From an uncultured Bacteroidales bacterium (lineage in GTDB: Bacteria > Bacteroidota > Bacteroidia > Bacteroidales > Muribaculaceae): a DNA stretch of 64,000 nt. The stretch covers positions 1 to 64,000 of the forward strand of contig CATZGB010000005.1 of the NCBI GenBank assembly GCA_958418815.1. Direction: 5' to 3'. The position numbers and the translations under genes were made by a program. Numbering within the stretch: the first letter of the stretch is position 1; each line of letters starts with the position of its first letter. Below the pieces are notes generated by a model. That model was not told the DNA's origin, did no database searches, and worked only from the letters and a program-made list of their open reading frames with translations. This document shows positions 15,453 through 23,812 of the stretch, piece by piece.

Positions 15453-16838
15453 ATGACAGAAAAACGTAAACGCTATTTTCTTGACGAAGAGGAGATTCCC
15501 CGTTACTGGTACAACATCCAGGCCGATATGGCCAACAAGCCTCTTCCCCCGCTCCATCCGGGTACCAAACAACCCCTCAAGGCTGAGGACCTGTATCCGA
15601 TTTTCGCCAAAGAATGCTGCGACCAGGAGCTCAACCAGTCTGACGCCTGGATTGAAATCCCCGAGGAGGTGAGGGAAAAATACAAATATTACCGTTCGAC
15701 CCCGCTTGTGAGGGCTTATGGCCTGGAGAAGGCGCTCGGCACCCCAGCCCACATATATTTCAAGAACGAGAGTGTCTCCCCGATGGGTTCACACAAGCTC
15801 AACTCGGCGATACCCCAGGCATATTACTGCAAGCAGGAGGACATCACCAATATCACCACCGAGACCGGCGCAGGTCAGTGGGGCGCGTCTTTGGCCTATG
15901 CCGCCAGCATGTATGGCATCGACTCGGCCGTATATCAGGTGAAAATATCTTATGAGCAGAAACCTTACCGCCGCAGCATAATGCAGACATTCGGGGCCCA
16001 GGTGACCCCCTCCCCCTCGATGTCGACCCGCGCGGGAAAAGACATATTAACTGTCAATCCCAATTACCAGGGGTCGCTCGGGACAGCAATTTCAGAGGCC
16101 GTGGAGCTGGCCCAGACCACTCCCAACTGCAAATATTGCCTGGGATCGGTGCTTAACCATGTCGCCCTCCACCAGACCGTGATTGGTCTTGAGGCAGAGA
16201 AACAGATGGAGAAGGCCGGCGAATATCCCGACATCGTAATCGCATGTTTCGGCGGAGGCAGCAACTTCGGCGGACTGGCGTTCCCCTTCATGCGCCATCG
16301 CATCGCCGGGGAGGAGGGAAAGACCCACACCCGTTTCGTGGCCGCCGAGCCCGCCAGCTGCCCCAAGCTCACCCGTGGTGAATTCAAATACGACTTCGGC
16401 GACGAGGCCGGTTACACCCCCCTGCTGCCCATGTTCACCCTCGGCCATGGCTTCTCCCCGGCCAACATCCACGCCGGAGGCCTGCGCTATCATGGCGCCG
16501 GAGTCATCGTCTCGCAGCTGCTCAAAGACCAGCTCATGGAGGCGGTCGACATCGACCAGCTTGAGAGCTTCGAGGCCGGAACCCTCTTTGCCCGTGCCGA
16601 AGGCATCATCCCCGCTCCCGAGTCATGCCACGCCATCGCCGCCACCATCCGTGAGGCCAAGCGTTGCAAGGAGACCGGTGAGGAAAAGGTGATACTCTTC
16701 AACCTCTCAGGCCACGGACTCATCGACATGGCCTCCTACGACAAGTTCCTCGCCGGCGACCTCCAGAACTATTCCCTCTCCGCCGAGGACCTTTCGCGCA
16801 ACCTTGCCGAAATCGAGCCTCTCCAGCCCGAAGCCTGA
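15453..16838 (+). CDS. trpB: TrpB2-type tryptophan synthase beta chain
   Basis: At 461 residues this is longer than TrpB1 (about 400) and fits the TrpB2 group. The PLP lysine is K115 in GSHKLNSA, and the cofactor phosphate loop is GGGSNFGG. The fold-II enzyme joins indole and serine to make tryptophan. No trpA or other trp gene is adjacent, and TrpB2 enzymes generally do not need TrpA, so indole salvage is the likely job. It has its own promoter and a terminator at 16898-16938. Confidence is high for the family and lower for the physiological role. Confidence 0.88.
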   Translation: MTEKRKRYFLDEEEIPRYWYNIQADMANKPLPPLHPGTKQPLKAEDLYPIFAKECCDQELNQSDAWIEIPEEVREKYKYYRSTPLVRAYGLEKALGTPAHIYFKNESVSPMGSHKLNSAIPQAYYCKQEDITNITTETGAGQWGASLAYAASMYGIDSAVYQVKISYEQKPYRRSIMQTFGAQVTPSPSMSTRAGKDILTVNPNYQGSLGTAISEAVELAQTTPNCKYCLGSVLNHVALHQTVIGLEAEKQMEKAGEYPDIVIACFGGGSNFGGLAFPFMRHRIAGEEGKTHTRFVAAEPASCPKLTRGEFKYDFGDEAGYTPLLPMFTLGHGFSPANIHAGGLRYHGAGVIVSQLLKDQLMEAVDIDQLESFEAGTLFARAEGIIPAPESCHAIAATIREAKRCKETGEEKVILFNLSGHGLIDMASYDKFLAGDLQNYSLSAEDLSRNLAEIEPLQPEA

Positions 16839-16897
16839 GAGGAGCTGGCAAACACAGCGTAGTGGCATAGGCTGAACTGCAGCAAATACCCCTATGA

Positions 16898-16938
16898 CGT
16901 ATGATACCTTGCCGGAAGGCACGGTGTCATACGTTTTT
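16898..16938 (+). terminator. Terminator of trpB
   Basis: An imperfect stem (CGTATGATACCTTGCC, loop GGAA, GGCACGGTGTCATACG) is followed by TTTTTGTTTT, about 60 bp after the trpB stop codon. Confidence 0.8.
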
Positions 16939-17068
16939 GTTTTGATGTCTGACGAGATTTGAACGAGATATCAGAGAAGGCAAGATGGAGTAATAATAAA
17001 ACCAGTCATCGTCGTGTCAAATGTCTAACAGGCTGTCTTATCTGATTTTTAGGAAAAATTAATTTTTT

Positions 17069-17100
17069 TTTGGAAAATCGGAAAACTCTGCATATATTTG
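17069..17100 (+). promoter_or_regulatory. Promoter of the propeptide/LRR patch
   Basis: TTTG at 17069-17072 and TATATTTG at 17093-17100, 20 bp apart, match both Bacteroidota promoter elements. The local sequence is markedly AT-rich compared with the flanking genes. Confidence 0.7.
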
Positions 17101-17133
17101 CGAAAACTCTTTTTTAGAAATTAGAAAGGAGAG

Positions 17134-17223
17134 ATGCAATCACGAGTTTTTTGTGTGCAAGCATTAAAGCAGGTATTCAAAATCTCAATCAGTATCATTT
17201 ACCTTAACACATCTTTCTTATGA
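17134..17223 (+). CDS. Small 29-codon ORF coupled to the next gene
   Basis: An ATG at 17134 follows the strong Shine-Dalgarno-like AAAGGAGAG (17125-17133) and opens 29 codons. Its TGA stop at 17221-17223 overlaps the ATG of the next gene as ATGA. The peptide begins MQSRVFCVQALK and is fairly hydrophobic toward its C-terminus. The ribosome site, reading frame and exact overlap point to translational coupling, with this as a leader or short peptide gene. I recognise no family, and chance cannot be excluded. Confidence 0.45.
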   Translation: MQSRVFCVQALKQVFKISISIIYLNTSFL

Positions 17224-17789
17224 AAAAACTATTGTTGCTACTGACAGCATTGGTGATTACAGTCACCTCTGTTGTCGCAGAAAGTTTTCATTATGACCCT
17301 CATTCCAATATGAGGATTTCAGCAAATGAGACGAGTCCGACTGCAGTATCCGTTGAACAGGATTCTACAGGAGTCACTGTGTCGTATTCTTTGGGTTCGT
17401 TGTTTTTTGATGAGTCCAAAGACCTGAGCGGATGTTACTCAGTAAGGCTGCAGGACTTTGGGCATTTCATTGATGGTGATTCCCCGGATCTTCCGTTCAG
17501 GGTAGATTTTTTCGCGTTACCGAATGGTGTGAGCAATGTGGAGGTCAGAATGGTTTGTAATGATAGTATCTCATTGCCAATGAGGTTGTTGTCAAGTAAA
17601 ATTTTATCGCCGGCATTACCGACGGAGGACTCTGACCCGGATACAGAAGCTTTAACAGGGATTATAGCATCTTCGGATTCAGTCGCAAAATTACATTGCA
17701 TAGGTTGGAGAGGGCAAGAACTTATGGCAGGGGTTGAGATAATACCCGTAAGATATGATTTTGATTCCAAGCGATTTGTAGTTTTGTAA
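17220..17789 (+). CDS. Stand-alone gingipain (C25) propeptide-like secreted protein
   Basis: The 189-residue product has a signal peptide (MKKLLLLLTALVITVTSVVA). The remainder resembles the N-terminal propeptide of C25 gingipain-type cysteine proteases: a GCYSVRLQDFGHF-type strand, then DLPFRVDFFALPNG, and WRGQELMAGVEIIPVRYDF at the end. No catalytic His/Cys domain follows; the protein stops where the propeptide would. Gingipain propeptides inhibit their own protease, so an inhibitor or chaperone role is conceivable, as is decay of a longer gene. The family call rests on remembered pattern. It is coupled to the 29-codon ORF and followed 12 bp later by an LRR gene. Confidence 0.5.
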   Translation: MKKLLLLLTALVITVTSVVAESFHYDPHSNMRISANETSPTAVSVEQDSTGVTVSYSLGSLFFDESKDLSGCYSVRLQDFGHFIDGDSPDLPFRVDFFALPNGVSNVEVRMVCNDSISLPMRLLSSKILSPALPTEDSDPDTEALTGIIASSDSVAKLHCIGWRGQELMAGVEIIPVRYDFDSKRFVVL

Positions 17790-17801
17790 ATAAATGTGAT
17801 T

Positions 17802-19094
17802 ATGGAAAATAGAGTGATAGTTTTTTTCTTGACGTTACTTGCATTGCTGATTGGGAATCAATCAGAAGCAGAAGTAGTCTTGAAGTTTGAAGTGAATGGT
17901 TTTCACTACTCATCGGATTGGGATGCAGATCCTGCCTTGGGGGAAATCATGATAGAGAACCCTGACATACAATCATACTATGGAGAAGTGGGATATCAGT
18001 TCCCATTGGAAAACGGCTGCCTTGAATTTCCGCATACGGTGGATTACGGGGGTGTTACATATACAGTGGTGAAGGTCAGAGGGATAGCCAATCAACAGGA
18101 GGTGGTGTCGGTGATTATCCCAAATACAGTGAGGTCGGTTTCCGCAGTATATGATTGCCCTAAATTGGAAATGATTGATTTGGGAAAAACGTCACATGTA
18201 AGTGATATTGGAGGTTTGCCGGTTTTGAAAGAGATGATAGTGTCATCTGATGTTGTCCTGAATATAGGAATGTCTGACCTGACTTTTATCGGCATGAAGG
18301 AGTTCAAGGCTCCAAGATTTGTCCTTGACAGGTTTTCATTCAGTCATTGGCCTGACCTTGAATACCTTGATTTGTCGGCAATGAATGGAATTGGAATATT
18401 TGTGTTGAATGACTTTCCGAAAATCACTACTTTGGTTATGCCGACGATTTTTGAGGAAACCTACGGGATGTGCGTCGGGTTGGAATCTCTCAACGGGCTT
18501 CCTGAATTGAAGAGCCTGACAATGCCTGAATATACTCCGGAGGGTTGTTTTATGTCTGATTGTATGACTGATTGTGGCAATCTGGAGGTAATCTATTGTC
18601 CATCCTCAGTCCCGATGGATATAAAGGTATTGACAAACAAGGACGAACTTTTATGGCCGGCAGCAGTTGCTCCCGATTTGTCCAATGGGCTATCGGCAGA
18701 CTGGGATTCATATTCATCTTCTTCGGAAGAGGATGAGTATGATTCTCCCGAGGCTATATATGAATATGCAAACATTGGAACAGACAAGGTTGACGCAGAA
18801 ACATGTGTGGTGTATGTCCCGCAGGGATGTGTTGAGGCATACCGGGCGCACCCGTCGTGGGGAGTCTTCAAGAACATCGTGGAATATGATTTTGCGTCGG
18901 ATGCCGGCATAAAGATGGATGTTGACACCGGGGTGTCGGTGTCGGTGAATGACGGAGCAATCCAGGTTGTGCCTGATTGCGATTTCGAAGTGTATGACAT
19001 CGCCGGGAAACGTTGCGCGGCGAGTGGGTTGTCATCCGGCATATATGTGGTCAAGACATCGTCGGGGGCAGTGGTGAAAGTGTGTGTCCGCTGA
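17802..19094 (+). CDS. BspA-like leucine-rich-repeat surface protein with T9SS-like C-terminus
   Basis: This 430-residue protein has a signal peptide (VIVFFLTLLALLIGNQSEA). Irregular leucine-rich repeats of the BspA/LRR_5 kind follow (KLEMIDLGKTSHVSDIGGL, LEYLDLSAMN, LKSLTMPEY), then a CVVYVPQGCVEAYRAHPSW block typical of the end of such arrays. An acidic-serine stretch (SSSSEEDEYD) occurs near residue 305. The last 35 residues (EVYDIAGKRCAASGLSSGIY) look like a T9SS sorting domain. BspA proteins often bind host or bacterial surfaces. The ATG at 17802 is preferred over a GTG at 17796. The gene is AT-richer than its neighbours. Confidence 0.72.
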   Translation: MENRVIVFFLTLLALLIGNQSEAEVVLKFEVNGFHYSSDWDADPALGEIMIENPDIQSYYGEVGYQFPLENGCLEFPHTVDYGGVTYTVVKVRGIANQQEVVSVIIPNTVRSVSAVYDCPKLEMIDLGKTSHVSDIGGLPVLKEMIVSSDVVLNIGMSDLTFIGMKEFKAPRFVLDRFSFSHWPDLEYLDLSAMNGIGIFVLNDFPKITTLVMPTIFEETYGMCVGLESLNGLPELKSLTMPEYTPEGCFMSDCMTDCGNLEVIYCPSSVPMDIKVLTNKDELLWPAAVAPDLSNGLSADWDSYSSSSEEDEYDSPEAIYEYANIGTDKVDAETCVVYVPQGCVEAYRAHPSWGVFKNIVEYDFASDAGIKMDVDTGVSVSVNDGAIQVVPDCDFEVYDIAGKRCAASGLSSGIYVVKTSSGAVVKVCVR

Positions 19095-19292
19095 CAGCTA
19101 TGTCATATACAAATTATAGGGGGGCGTCCGGTAAAGACATTCAGGCTATCTCTGTTTGATTTTATATATCCCTCGGCCAGCTGACACATTCATATAAACA
19201 GGGGGCTGTCAATGCATAAAGTTGCTCGAGACAGCCCGTTAAACATATTTGCCTGATACGAATAACTTCAAAAACGGACACATGTCCGGCAT

Positions 19293-19543
19293 CGAATCCG
19301 TAGGATTCATTAACTATTAGCCCCGGGTTGGCGCGCGGGAGCCCCTTGCGGGCGACCAAGCGGCAACCCGGGGTTGCTGACATCAAACGCGGGATTCTGA
19401 AAGAATCTTTTATAAATAACTTCATTTAAAGGCAACATCTATAAAAGATTCTTTCAGAATCCCACGCCTGGCGTATTTACCGGGGGTTACCGGCCAGGCG
19501 GCCGCCAACCCCCGGCTAATAATTAATGAATCCTACGGATTCG
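19293..19543. repeat. Composite palindromic element, copy 2
   Basis: The outer arms 19293-19322 and 19514-19543 pair almost perfectly. Inside are CCCCGGGTTG to CAACCCGGGG, then GATTCTGAAAGAATC to GATTCTTTCAGAATC, then CCGGGGGTT to AACCCCCGG. The organisation is the same as copy 1 at 121-384. Position differences between copies largely preserve pairing: in the outer arm CGTAGG/CCTACG here corresponds to CGGAGG/CCTTCG in copy 1. Confidence 0.82.
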
Positions 19544-19584
19544 TGGGCGAATCATGCATATGGTACTATTCAGGGAACACTTCA

Positions 19585-19632
19585 CTTGGATAAATCCAGG
19601 GACGTTCGCTTGGATAAATCCAGGGACGCTCA
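19585..19632. repeat. Two 24-bp direct repeats
   Basis: CTTGGATAAATCCAGGGACG plus four variable bases occurs twice in tandem (19585-19608 and 19609-19632), with a degenerate third start at 19633. The repeats lie just right of palindromic copy 2, as the 15-bp array does for copy 1. Confidence 0.75.
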
Positions 19633-19738
19633 CTTGGTTGGTTGCGGAAACAGTTCCCTGGATGATTGCTGGAACGACATTTTACTTGGATTATTCCCTT
19701 GCCTATTCCAAATATACGAATAACCTTTATATACGAAT

Positions 19739-19777
19739 AATCTTTTGCGATCCACGTTGTGTGGGTCGCAAAAGATT
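19739..19777 (-). terminator. Long hairpin after recJ
   Basis: A 17-bp stem (19739-19755 with 19761-19777, one G-T pair) has a 5-nt loop and starts about 40 bp beyond the recJ stop codon. On the minus strand it is followed by ATTCG rather than a T-run, so termination or 3'-end protection are both possible. Confidence 0.6.
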
Positions 19778-19817
19778 GTTAGTGTGATAGCTTCGTTGTT
19801 AGGTCGCGGTGGGAAGG

Positions 19818-21545
19818 TCAGTCGATTATTTCGATTTCCTTGACCTGGAGCTGGATGGCGTTCTGGGCGGCCTGGTGTTTGTTGTCCTCGATGGTGTAGC
19901 AGATGTTGAACCGCTTGCCGGCGTGGATGGCCTCGAAGAGGTGGGCCTTGTTGAAGGCGATGCCGTTGAAGACTTTCCCGGAGGTGTCGTCGACCAGTTC
20001 GAGCTTTATGTGTTCGAGCTGTCGGCCTACCAGCTTGGATGTGCCGAAGTCCATCACGTTGCGCGAGCAGAATACCGGTTTCAGGTTGCCGGGGCCGAAT
20101 GGGTTGAAGCGGCGCAGGGTGGCGATGAACTCGGGGGTTATCTCGGAGAATGTCAGCAGGGCGTCGATTTCGTAGGTTGGCTTGAGCTGTGAGGGGAGGA
20201 TGTTGGCCGCCACATATTCCTCAAAGCGGCGGGTGAACTCGGGGATGTTCTCCTCCTTGAGCGACAGCCCGACGGCGTAGGTGTGGCCGCCGAAGTTCTC
20301 GAGCAGGTCGCGCGTGGAGTCGACCGCGGAGTATATGTCGAATCCCTGCACGGAGCGCGACGAGCCGGTGGCCAGGCCGTTGGAGAGGGTCAGCACCACC
20401 GATGGCTTGTAGTAAAGCTCGGTAAGGCGCGAGGCCACTATGCCGATGATTCCCTTGTGCCAGTCTTTGTTGAAGATGACAATCGATTTCTTGTTGCTTC
20501 CGGCCTCGATGCGTTGCGAGAGGATGGCGTTGGCCTCCTCGGTGATGCGCTTGTCGAGCTCCTTGCGGTCTTTGTTGTATTGGTCGATGTTGCGGGCGCG
20601 CTGTGAGGCGTCGGCGATGTCGCGGCTGACCAGCAGGTCGACAGCCTCGCGTCCGCTCTGCATACGGCCCGAGGCGTTGATGCGCGGCCCGATTTTGAAT
20701 ATCACGTCTGAGATGGTGATTTCCTTGCCTGCGAGGCCGCAGATGCGTATTATGGCCCTGATGCCCATGTTGGGGTTGGAGTTGAGGCGGCGCAACCCCC
20801 AGTAGGTCATCACGCGGTTCTCGTCGACCATCGGGACGATGTCGGCGGCTATCGAGACCGCCACCAGGTCGAGCATCCCCTCGAGGTCGGTCTGCGGAAT
20901 GCCGTTGCTGATGGCGAACGCCTGCATCAGCTTGTATCCCACACCGCAGCCTGAGAGGTGGGGGCAGGGGTAGGTCGACCCCGGCATCTTGGGGTTGAGG
21001 ATGGCCACGGCGGCGGGCAGCTCGTCATCGGGGACGTGGTGGTCACAGATGATGAAGTCTATGCCATGCTCCTTGGCGTGGGCGATTTCCTGGTTGGCCT
21101 TTATGCCGCAGTCGAGGATTATGACGAGTTTCACGCCTGATGCGGCGAACTCGTCGATTGTCTCGGATGATATCCCGTAGCCCTCTTCGTAGCGGGTCGG
21201 GATGAAGTAATCTATGTTGGAGTAGAAGTTCTGGAGATACTTGTAGACCAGGGCGACGGCGGTGGTGCCGTCGACATCATAGTCGCCGTAGACCATTATC
21301 TTCTCCTTTGACCCCATGGCTCTGTTGAGCCTTTCGACAGCCTTGTCCATGTCGGGCATCAGGAACGGGTCGTGGAGATTCTTCAGCTGGGGATGGAAAA
21401 AGCGGTCAGCTTCTTCCACTGAAGTAATCCCTCGCTCGACCAGCAACTGGCTCACAGGGGGAATCGAGGCGTAGCGTTTTGCAAGCTCCGTCTCGATGCG
21501 CTGTTCTTCTTGTGTCAGGGGTAAATAATTCCATTTACCTGTCAT
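19818..21545 (-). CDS. recJ: Single-stranded-DNA-specific exonuclease RecJ
   Basis: At 575 residues it has normal RecJ length. DHH-superfamily motifs appear in order: YGDYDVDGTTA (motif I), ILDCGIK, CDHHVPDDELP (the DHH motif) and LSGCGVGYKL. A DHHA1-type region near GHTYAVGLSL and an OB-like C-terminal region follow. RecJ degrades single-stranded DNA 5' to 3' in recombination and mismatch repair. It appears to be transcribed alone from a promoter at 21804-21811, with a leader of about 250 nt. The start fits the family's usual N-terminus. Confidence 0.93.
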   Translation of the reverse strand: MTGKWNYLPLTQEEQRIETELAKRYASIPPVSQLLVERGITSVEEADRFFHPQLKNLHDPFLMPDMDKAVERLNRAMGSKEKIMVYGDYDVDGTTAVALVYKYLQNFYSNIDYFIPTRYEEGYGISSETIDEFAASGVKLVIILDCGIKANQEIAHAKEHGIDFIICDHHVPDDELPAAVAILNPKMPGSTYPCPHLSGCGVGYKLMQAFAISNGIPQTDLEGMLDLVAVSIAADIVPMVDENRVMTYWGLRRLNSNPNMGIRAIIRICGLAGKEITISDVIFKIGPRINASGRMQSGREAVDLLVSRDIADASQRARNIDQYNKDRKELDKRITEEANAILSQRIEAGSNKKSIVIFNKDWHKGIIGIVASRLTELYYKPSVVLTLSNGLATGSSRSVQGFDIYSAVDSTRDLLENFGGHTYAVGLSLKEENIPEFTRRFEEYVAANILPSQLKPTYEIDALLTFSEITPEFIATLRRFNPFGPGNLKPVFCSRNVMDFGTSKLVGRQLEHIKLELVDDTSGKVFNGIAFNKAHLFEAIHAGKRFNICYTIEDNKHQAAQNAIQLQVKEIEIID

Positions 21546-21910
21546 TTATGTTGTTTTTTTATTAGCGGGGCTAAAAGGAAAGGGCTATCGGCCTGCTGCG
21601 GGCCGGAAGCGGTCTTCCCGGGGGCGCGCCTCGTTTTCGTGGGGGGGTGAGACACGGCCAGTCGACGGGAGAGAGTGGCCGGGTCTGCCGGTGGAGAGGC
21701 GGGGAGAGAGGGCTGTGGCCGTTACGGCCACGCTTTGGCGCGGTATTTGACAGGAGAGGGATGGCTCAGGTCGGCGGCGTCCGCGCCGCCATACTCTACA
21801 CTGCAAATTTACGCAATATTAATGAAAAATCCGCGCCTGGCCAAGCGGCTTGGAGGCGCGGAATGAGGCATAAATGGAATATTAAAGTTTATTAACTTTA
21901 TTAACTTTAT
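21546..21910. other. Intergenic region with the recJ leader
   Basis: The only clear signal in this 365-bp stretch is the recJ -7 box. The 250 bp between that box and recJ are GC-rich. The one reading frame there is arginine-rich and would start at the promoter box itself, so I do not call it a gene. The T-rich, TTAACTTTA-like repeats near 21890-21911 mark the end of the HD gene. Confidence 0.6.
21804..21811 (-). promoter_or_regulatory. -7 promoter box TAAATTTG, recJ
   Basis: Reads TAAATTTG on the minus strand, about 260 bp upstream of the recJ start. It implies an unusually long GC-rich leader. Confidence 0.5.
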
Positions 21911-22456
21911 TTAAGTGCCCAGTCGGCGGTGGAGCTCCTTGAATCTGGCGAATGGTTCCGGCCCGAATCTGGCCATGGAGACCATCACCCGGGGCAATGG
22001 CTTTTCGGCCATGTCGCCCGATTTGGAGAAGAATTTGTCGGCGTAGCATATCAGTTCCTCGAGGGTGGTCTCGGGCATGAAGCAGCGGTCGGCCGGCAGG
22101 GGTAGCATGTCGGAGATGATTTCCTCGCGGGAGATGCCCGAGCCGGTGTGGCGTTCGGCCACTCGGGCCACCTCCTCGGGGGCGCCTTCGGCCCGGAGCA
22201 GGTCGGCCCCGAGCATTCCGTGTCGCAGGTAATGTTCTGAGCCGTGACAACATATGGAGGGGGCGTCGCATAGGAATATGCCTATGTCATGGAGCATCGC
22301 CGCGGCTTCTATCTCGCCTGGAGGGAGGGGGAGGGCTTTGGCGCGGGCGATGGATAGGGCTTTGTCGGCCACCTGCCGGCAATGGCGCAAATATATATCC
22401 CGAAGGGGTGACCCTTCGGGATAATGTCTGTCGATGATTCTCTGGTAGTCGAACAT
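21911..22456 (-). CDS. HD-domain (HDIG/TIGR00295-like) phosphohydrolase
   Basis: The 181-residue protein has a full HD set: HCRQVADKAL (first His), MLHDIGIFL (the HD pair), HGSEHYLRHGMLGADLL and AERHTGSGISREEI. These match small archaeal and bacterial HDIG proteins of the TIGR00295 type; the substrate is unknown. The start at MFDYQRIID was chosen because the upstream extension runs into ilvE and is not conserved in character. It lies 30 bp after ilvE on the same strand and is probably co-transcribed. Confidence 0.78.
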   Translation of the reverse strand: MFDYQRIIDRHYPEGSPLRDIYLRHCRQVADKALSIARAKALPLPPGEIEAAAMLHDIGIFLCDAPSICCHGSEHYLRHGMLGADLLRAEGAPEEVARVAERHTGSGISREEIISDMLPLPADRCFMPETTLEELICYADKFFSKSGDMAEKPLPRVMVSMARFGPEPFARFKELHRRLGT

Positions 22457-22485
22457 CGCGTGTGGCTCTGTGTCTGGTCGGTGAA

Positions 22486-23514
22486 TCAGAGGTCGAGGAC
22501 CATGTTCCATCCGTGTTTGTCTTCGATTTCGCCCAGGCGTATCGCGCTGAGGGTCTCGTAGAAGCGGGTGGTCACGGGGCCGGGCTTGCCGTCTTTGGCG
22601 ATGACATATTTGATGTCGTTGTCAAGGTCGTGGATTTCGCCTACGGGGGAGGTGACGGCGGCTGTGCCGCATGCGGCTGCCTCCTCGAAGTCGGGAATCT
22701 CGTCAACGGTGATGTGGCGGCGTTCGACCTCCATGCCGAAGTCGCGGGCGAGCTGCATCAGCGACTCGTTGGTGATTGAGGGGAGGATGGAGTCTGACGC
22801 GGGGGTGATGTATTTACCATCCTTGATGGCGTAGAAGTTGGCCGGGCCACACTCGTCGAGGTATTTCTTCTCCTTGGGGTCGAGGTAGAGGACGGCCGAG
22901 TAGCCGAGTTCGTGGGCGCGCTCGCCTGCCCCGAGGCTGGCGGCGTAGTTGCCTCCGACTTTCCAGCGGCCTGTGCCGCGCGGGGCCACGCGGTCATACT
23001 CGCGCATTATGCAGATGTTGGTGGGCTTGAATCCTTCCTTGAAGTATGGGCCGACGGGGGTCACGAGCATCATGAAGCAGTACTCGCTGGCGGGCTTCAC
23101 GCCTACCTGGGCCGACATGCCGATTTCCAAGGGACGGATGTAGAGCGACGCTCCGCTTCCGTAGGGGGGGATGAAGCGTTCGTTGAGGGCTATCACCTTG
23201 CGGGTCATCTCAAGGAAGAGCTCGTCAGTGATTTCAGCCATCTTGATGCCGCGCGCCGATTCCTGGATGCGGTGGGCGTTTTCCAGGGGGCGGAAAACCC
23301 TGACTTTGCCGTCTTTTCCCCGGAAAGCCTTGAGGCCTTCGAAGATTTCCTGTCCGTAATGGAGGGCTGTGGCGGCAATGTGCATTTCAATGGTCTCAGA
23401 TGAGGAGACCTCGATTTCGCCCCATTTCCCGTCGCGGTAGTAGCAGCGGACGTTGTAGTCGGTCGGCACATAGCCGAATCCCAGTGTTGTCCAGTCAATG
23501 TCGGGTTGCTTCAT
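22486..23514 (-). CDS. ilvE: Branched-chain amino acid aminotransferase
   Basis: This 342-residue class IV PLP aminotransferase carries the lysine in GTGRWKVGGNYAAS and, later, EEAAACGTAAVTSPVG, which contacts the cofactor phosphate. IlvE moves the amino group between glutamate and leucine, isoleucine or valine. The length suits the BCAT1-like branch (about 340-360). A TATATTTG box at 23558-23565 gives a leader of about 37 nt. The HD-domain gene follows, probably in the same transcript. No other ilv gene is nearby. Confidence 0.9.
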   Translation of the reverse strand: MKQPDIDWTTLGFGYVPTDYNVRCYYRDGKWGEIEVSSSETIEMHIAATALHYGQEIFEGLKAFRGKDGKVRVFRPLENAHRIQESARGIKMAEITDELFLEMTRKVIALNERFIPPYGSGASLYIRPLEIGMSAQVGVKPASEYCFMMLVTPVGPYFKEGFKPTNICIMREYDRVAPRGTGRWKVGGNYAASLGAGERAHELGYSAVLYLDPKEKKYLDECGPANFYAIKDGKYITPASDSILPSITNESLMQLARDFGMEVERRHITVDEIPDFEEAAACGTAAVTSPVGEIHDLDNDIKYVIAKDGKPGPVTTRFYETLSAIRLGEIEDKHGWNMVLDL

Positions 23515-23557
23515 TGTCAGTCGGGTTTATGTTCGTGATATGATTTTTTTGTTTTCG

Positions 23558-23565
23558 CAAATATA
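23558..23565 (-). promoter_or_regulatory. -7 promoter box TATATTTG, ilvE
   Basis: Reads TATATTTG on the minus strand, about 44 bp upstream of the ilvE start. The remaining spacer to ald (23566-23812) holds nothing else I can support. Confidence 0.6.
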
Positions 23566-23812
23566 CAGATTTATTTCTAATCCGAGCCGATTTTCGCGAT
23601 AATTTTCTTAAAAACTTTGAAAACCGCTATCTGCGTCGGCCTTTTGGCGGGCTGTGGAGTCGAAACTGTAAGGCGCGCTTGTGCCTGCGAGTCAGGCCGC
23701 CACGGGGTCTCCCGTCGGAGCGGGGGAGAGCGGGGCGGCCTGATACAGTCTGAACAGGATTAGAGACAGTAAATGATTCTCGTTTCTTGGTGTGGCCCGC
23801 AGGCCGGTGGCG

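Larger units (their letters stand above)
19095..19817. other. 723-bp intergenic region with repeats
   Basis: After the LRR gene there is a possible stem (GGGCTGTC near 19203 with GACAGCCC near 19231) without a T-run. Then come palindromic element copy 2, two 24-bp direct repeats and a long hairpin after recJ. No convincing ORF or promoter was found. Confidence 0.7.

Noticed and set aside
21585..21806. 73-codon arginine-rich frame before recJ
   Set aside because: Its ATG overlaps the recJ promoter box, so it would be leaderless, and its composition is typical of non-coding GC-rich DNA.
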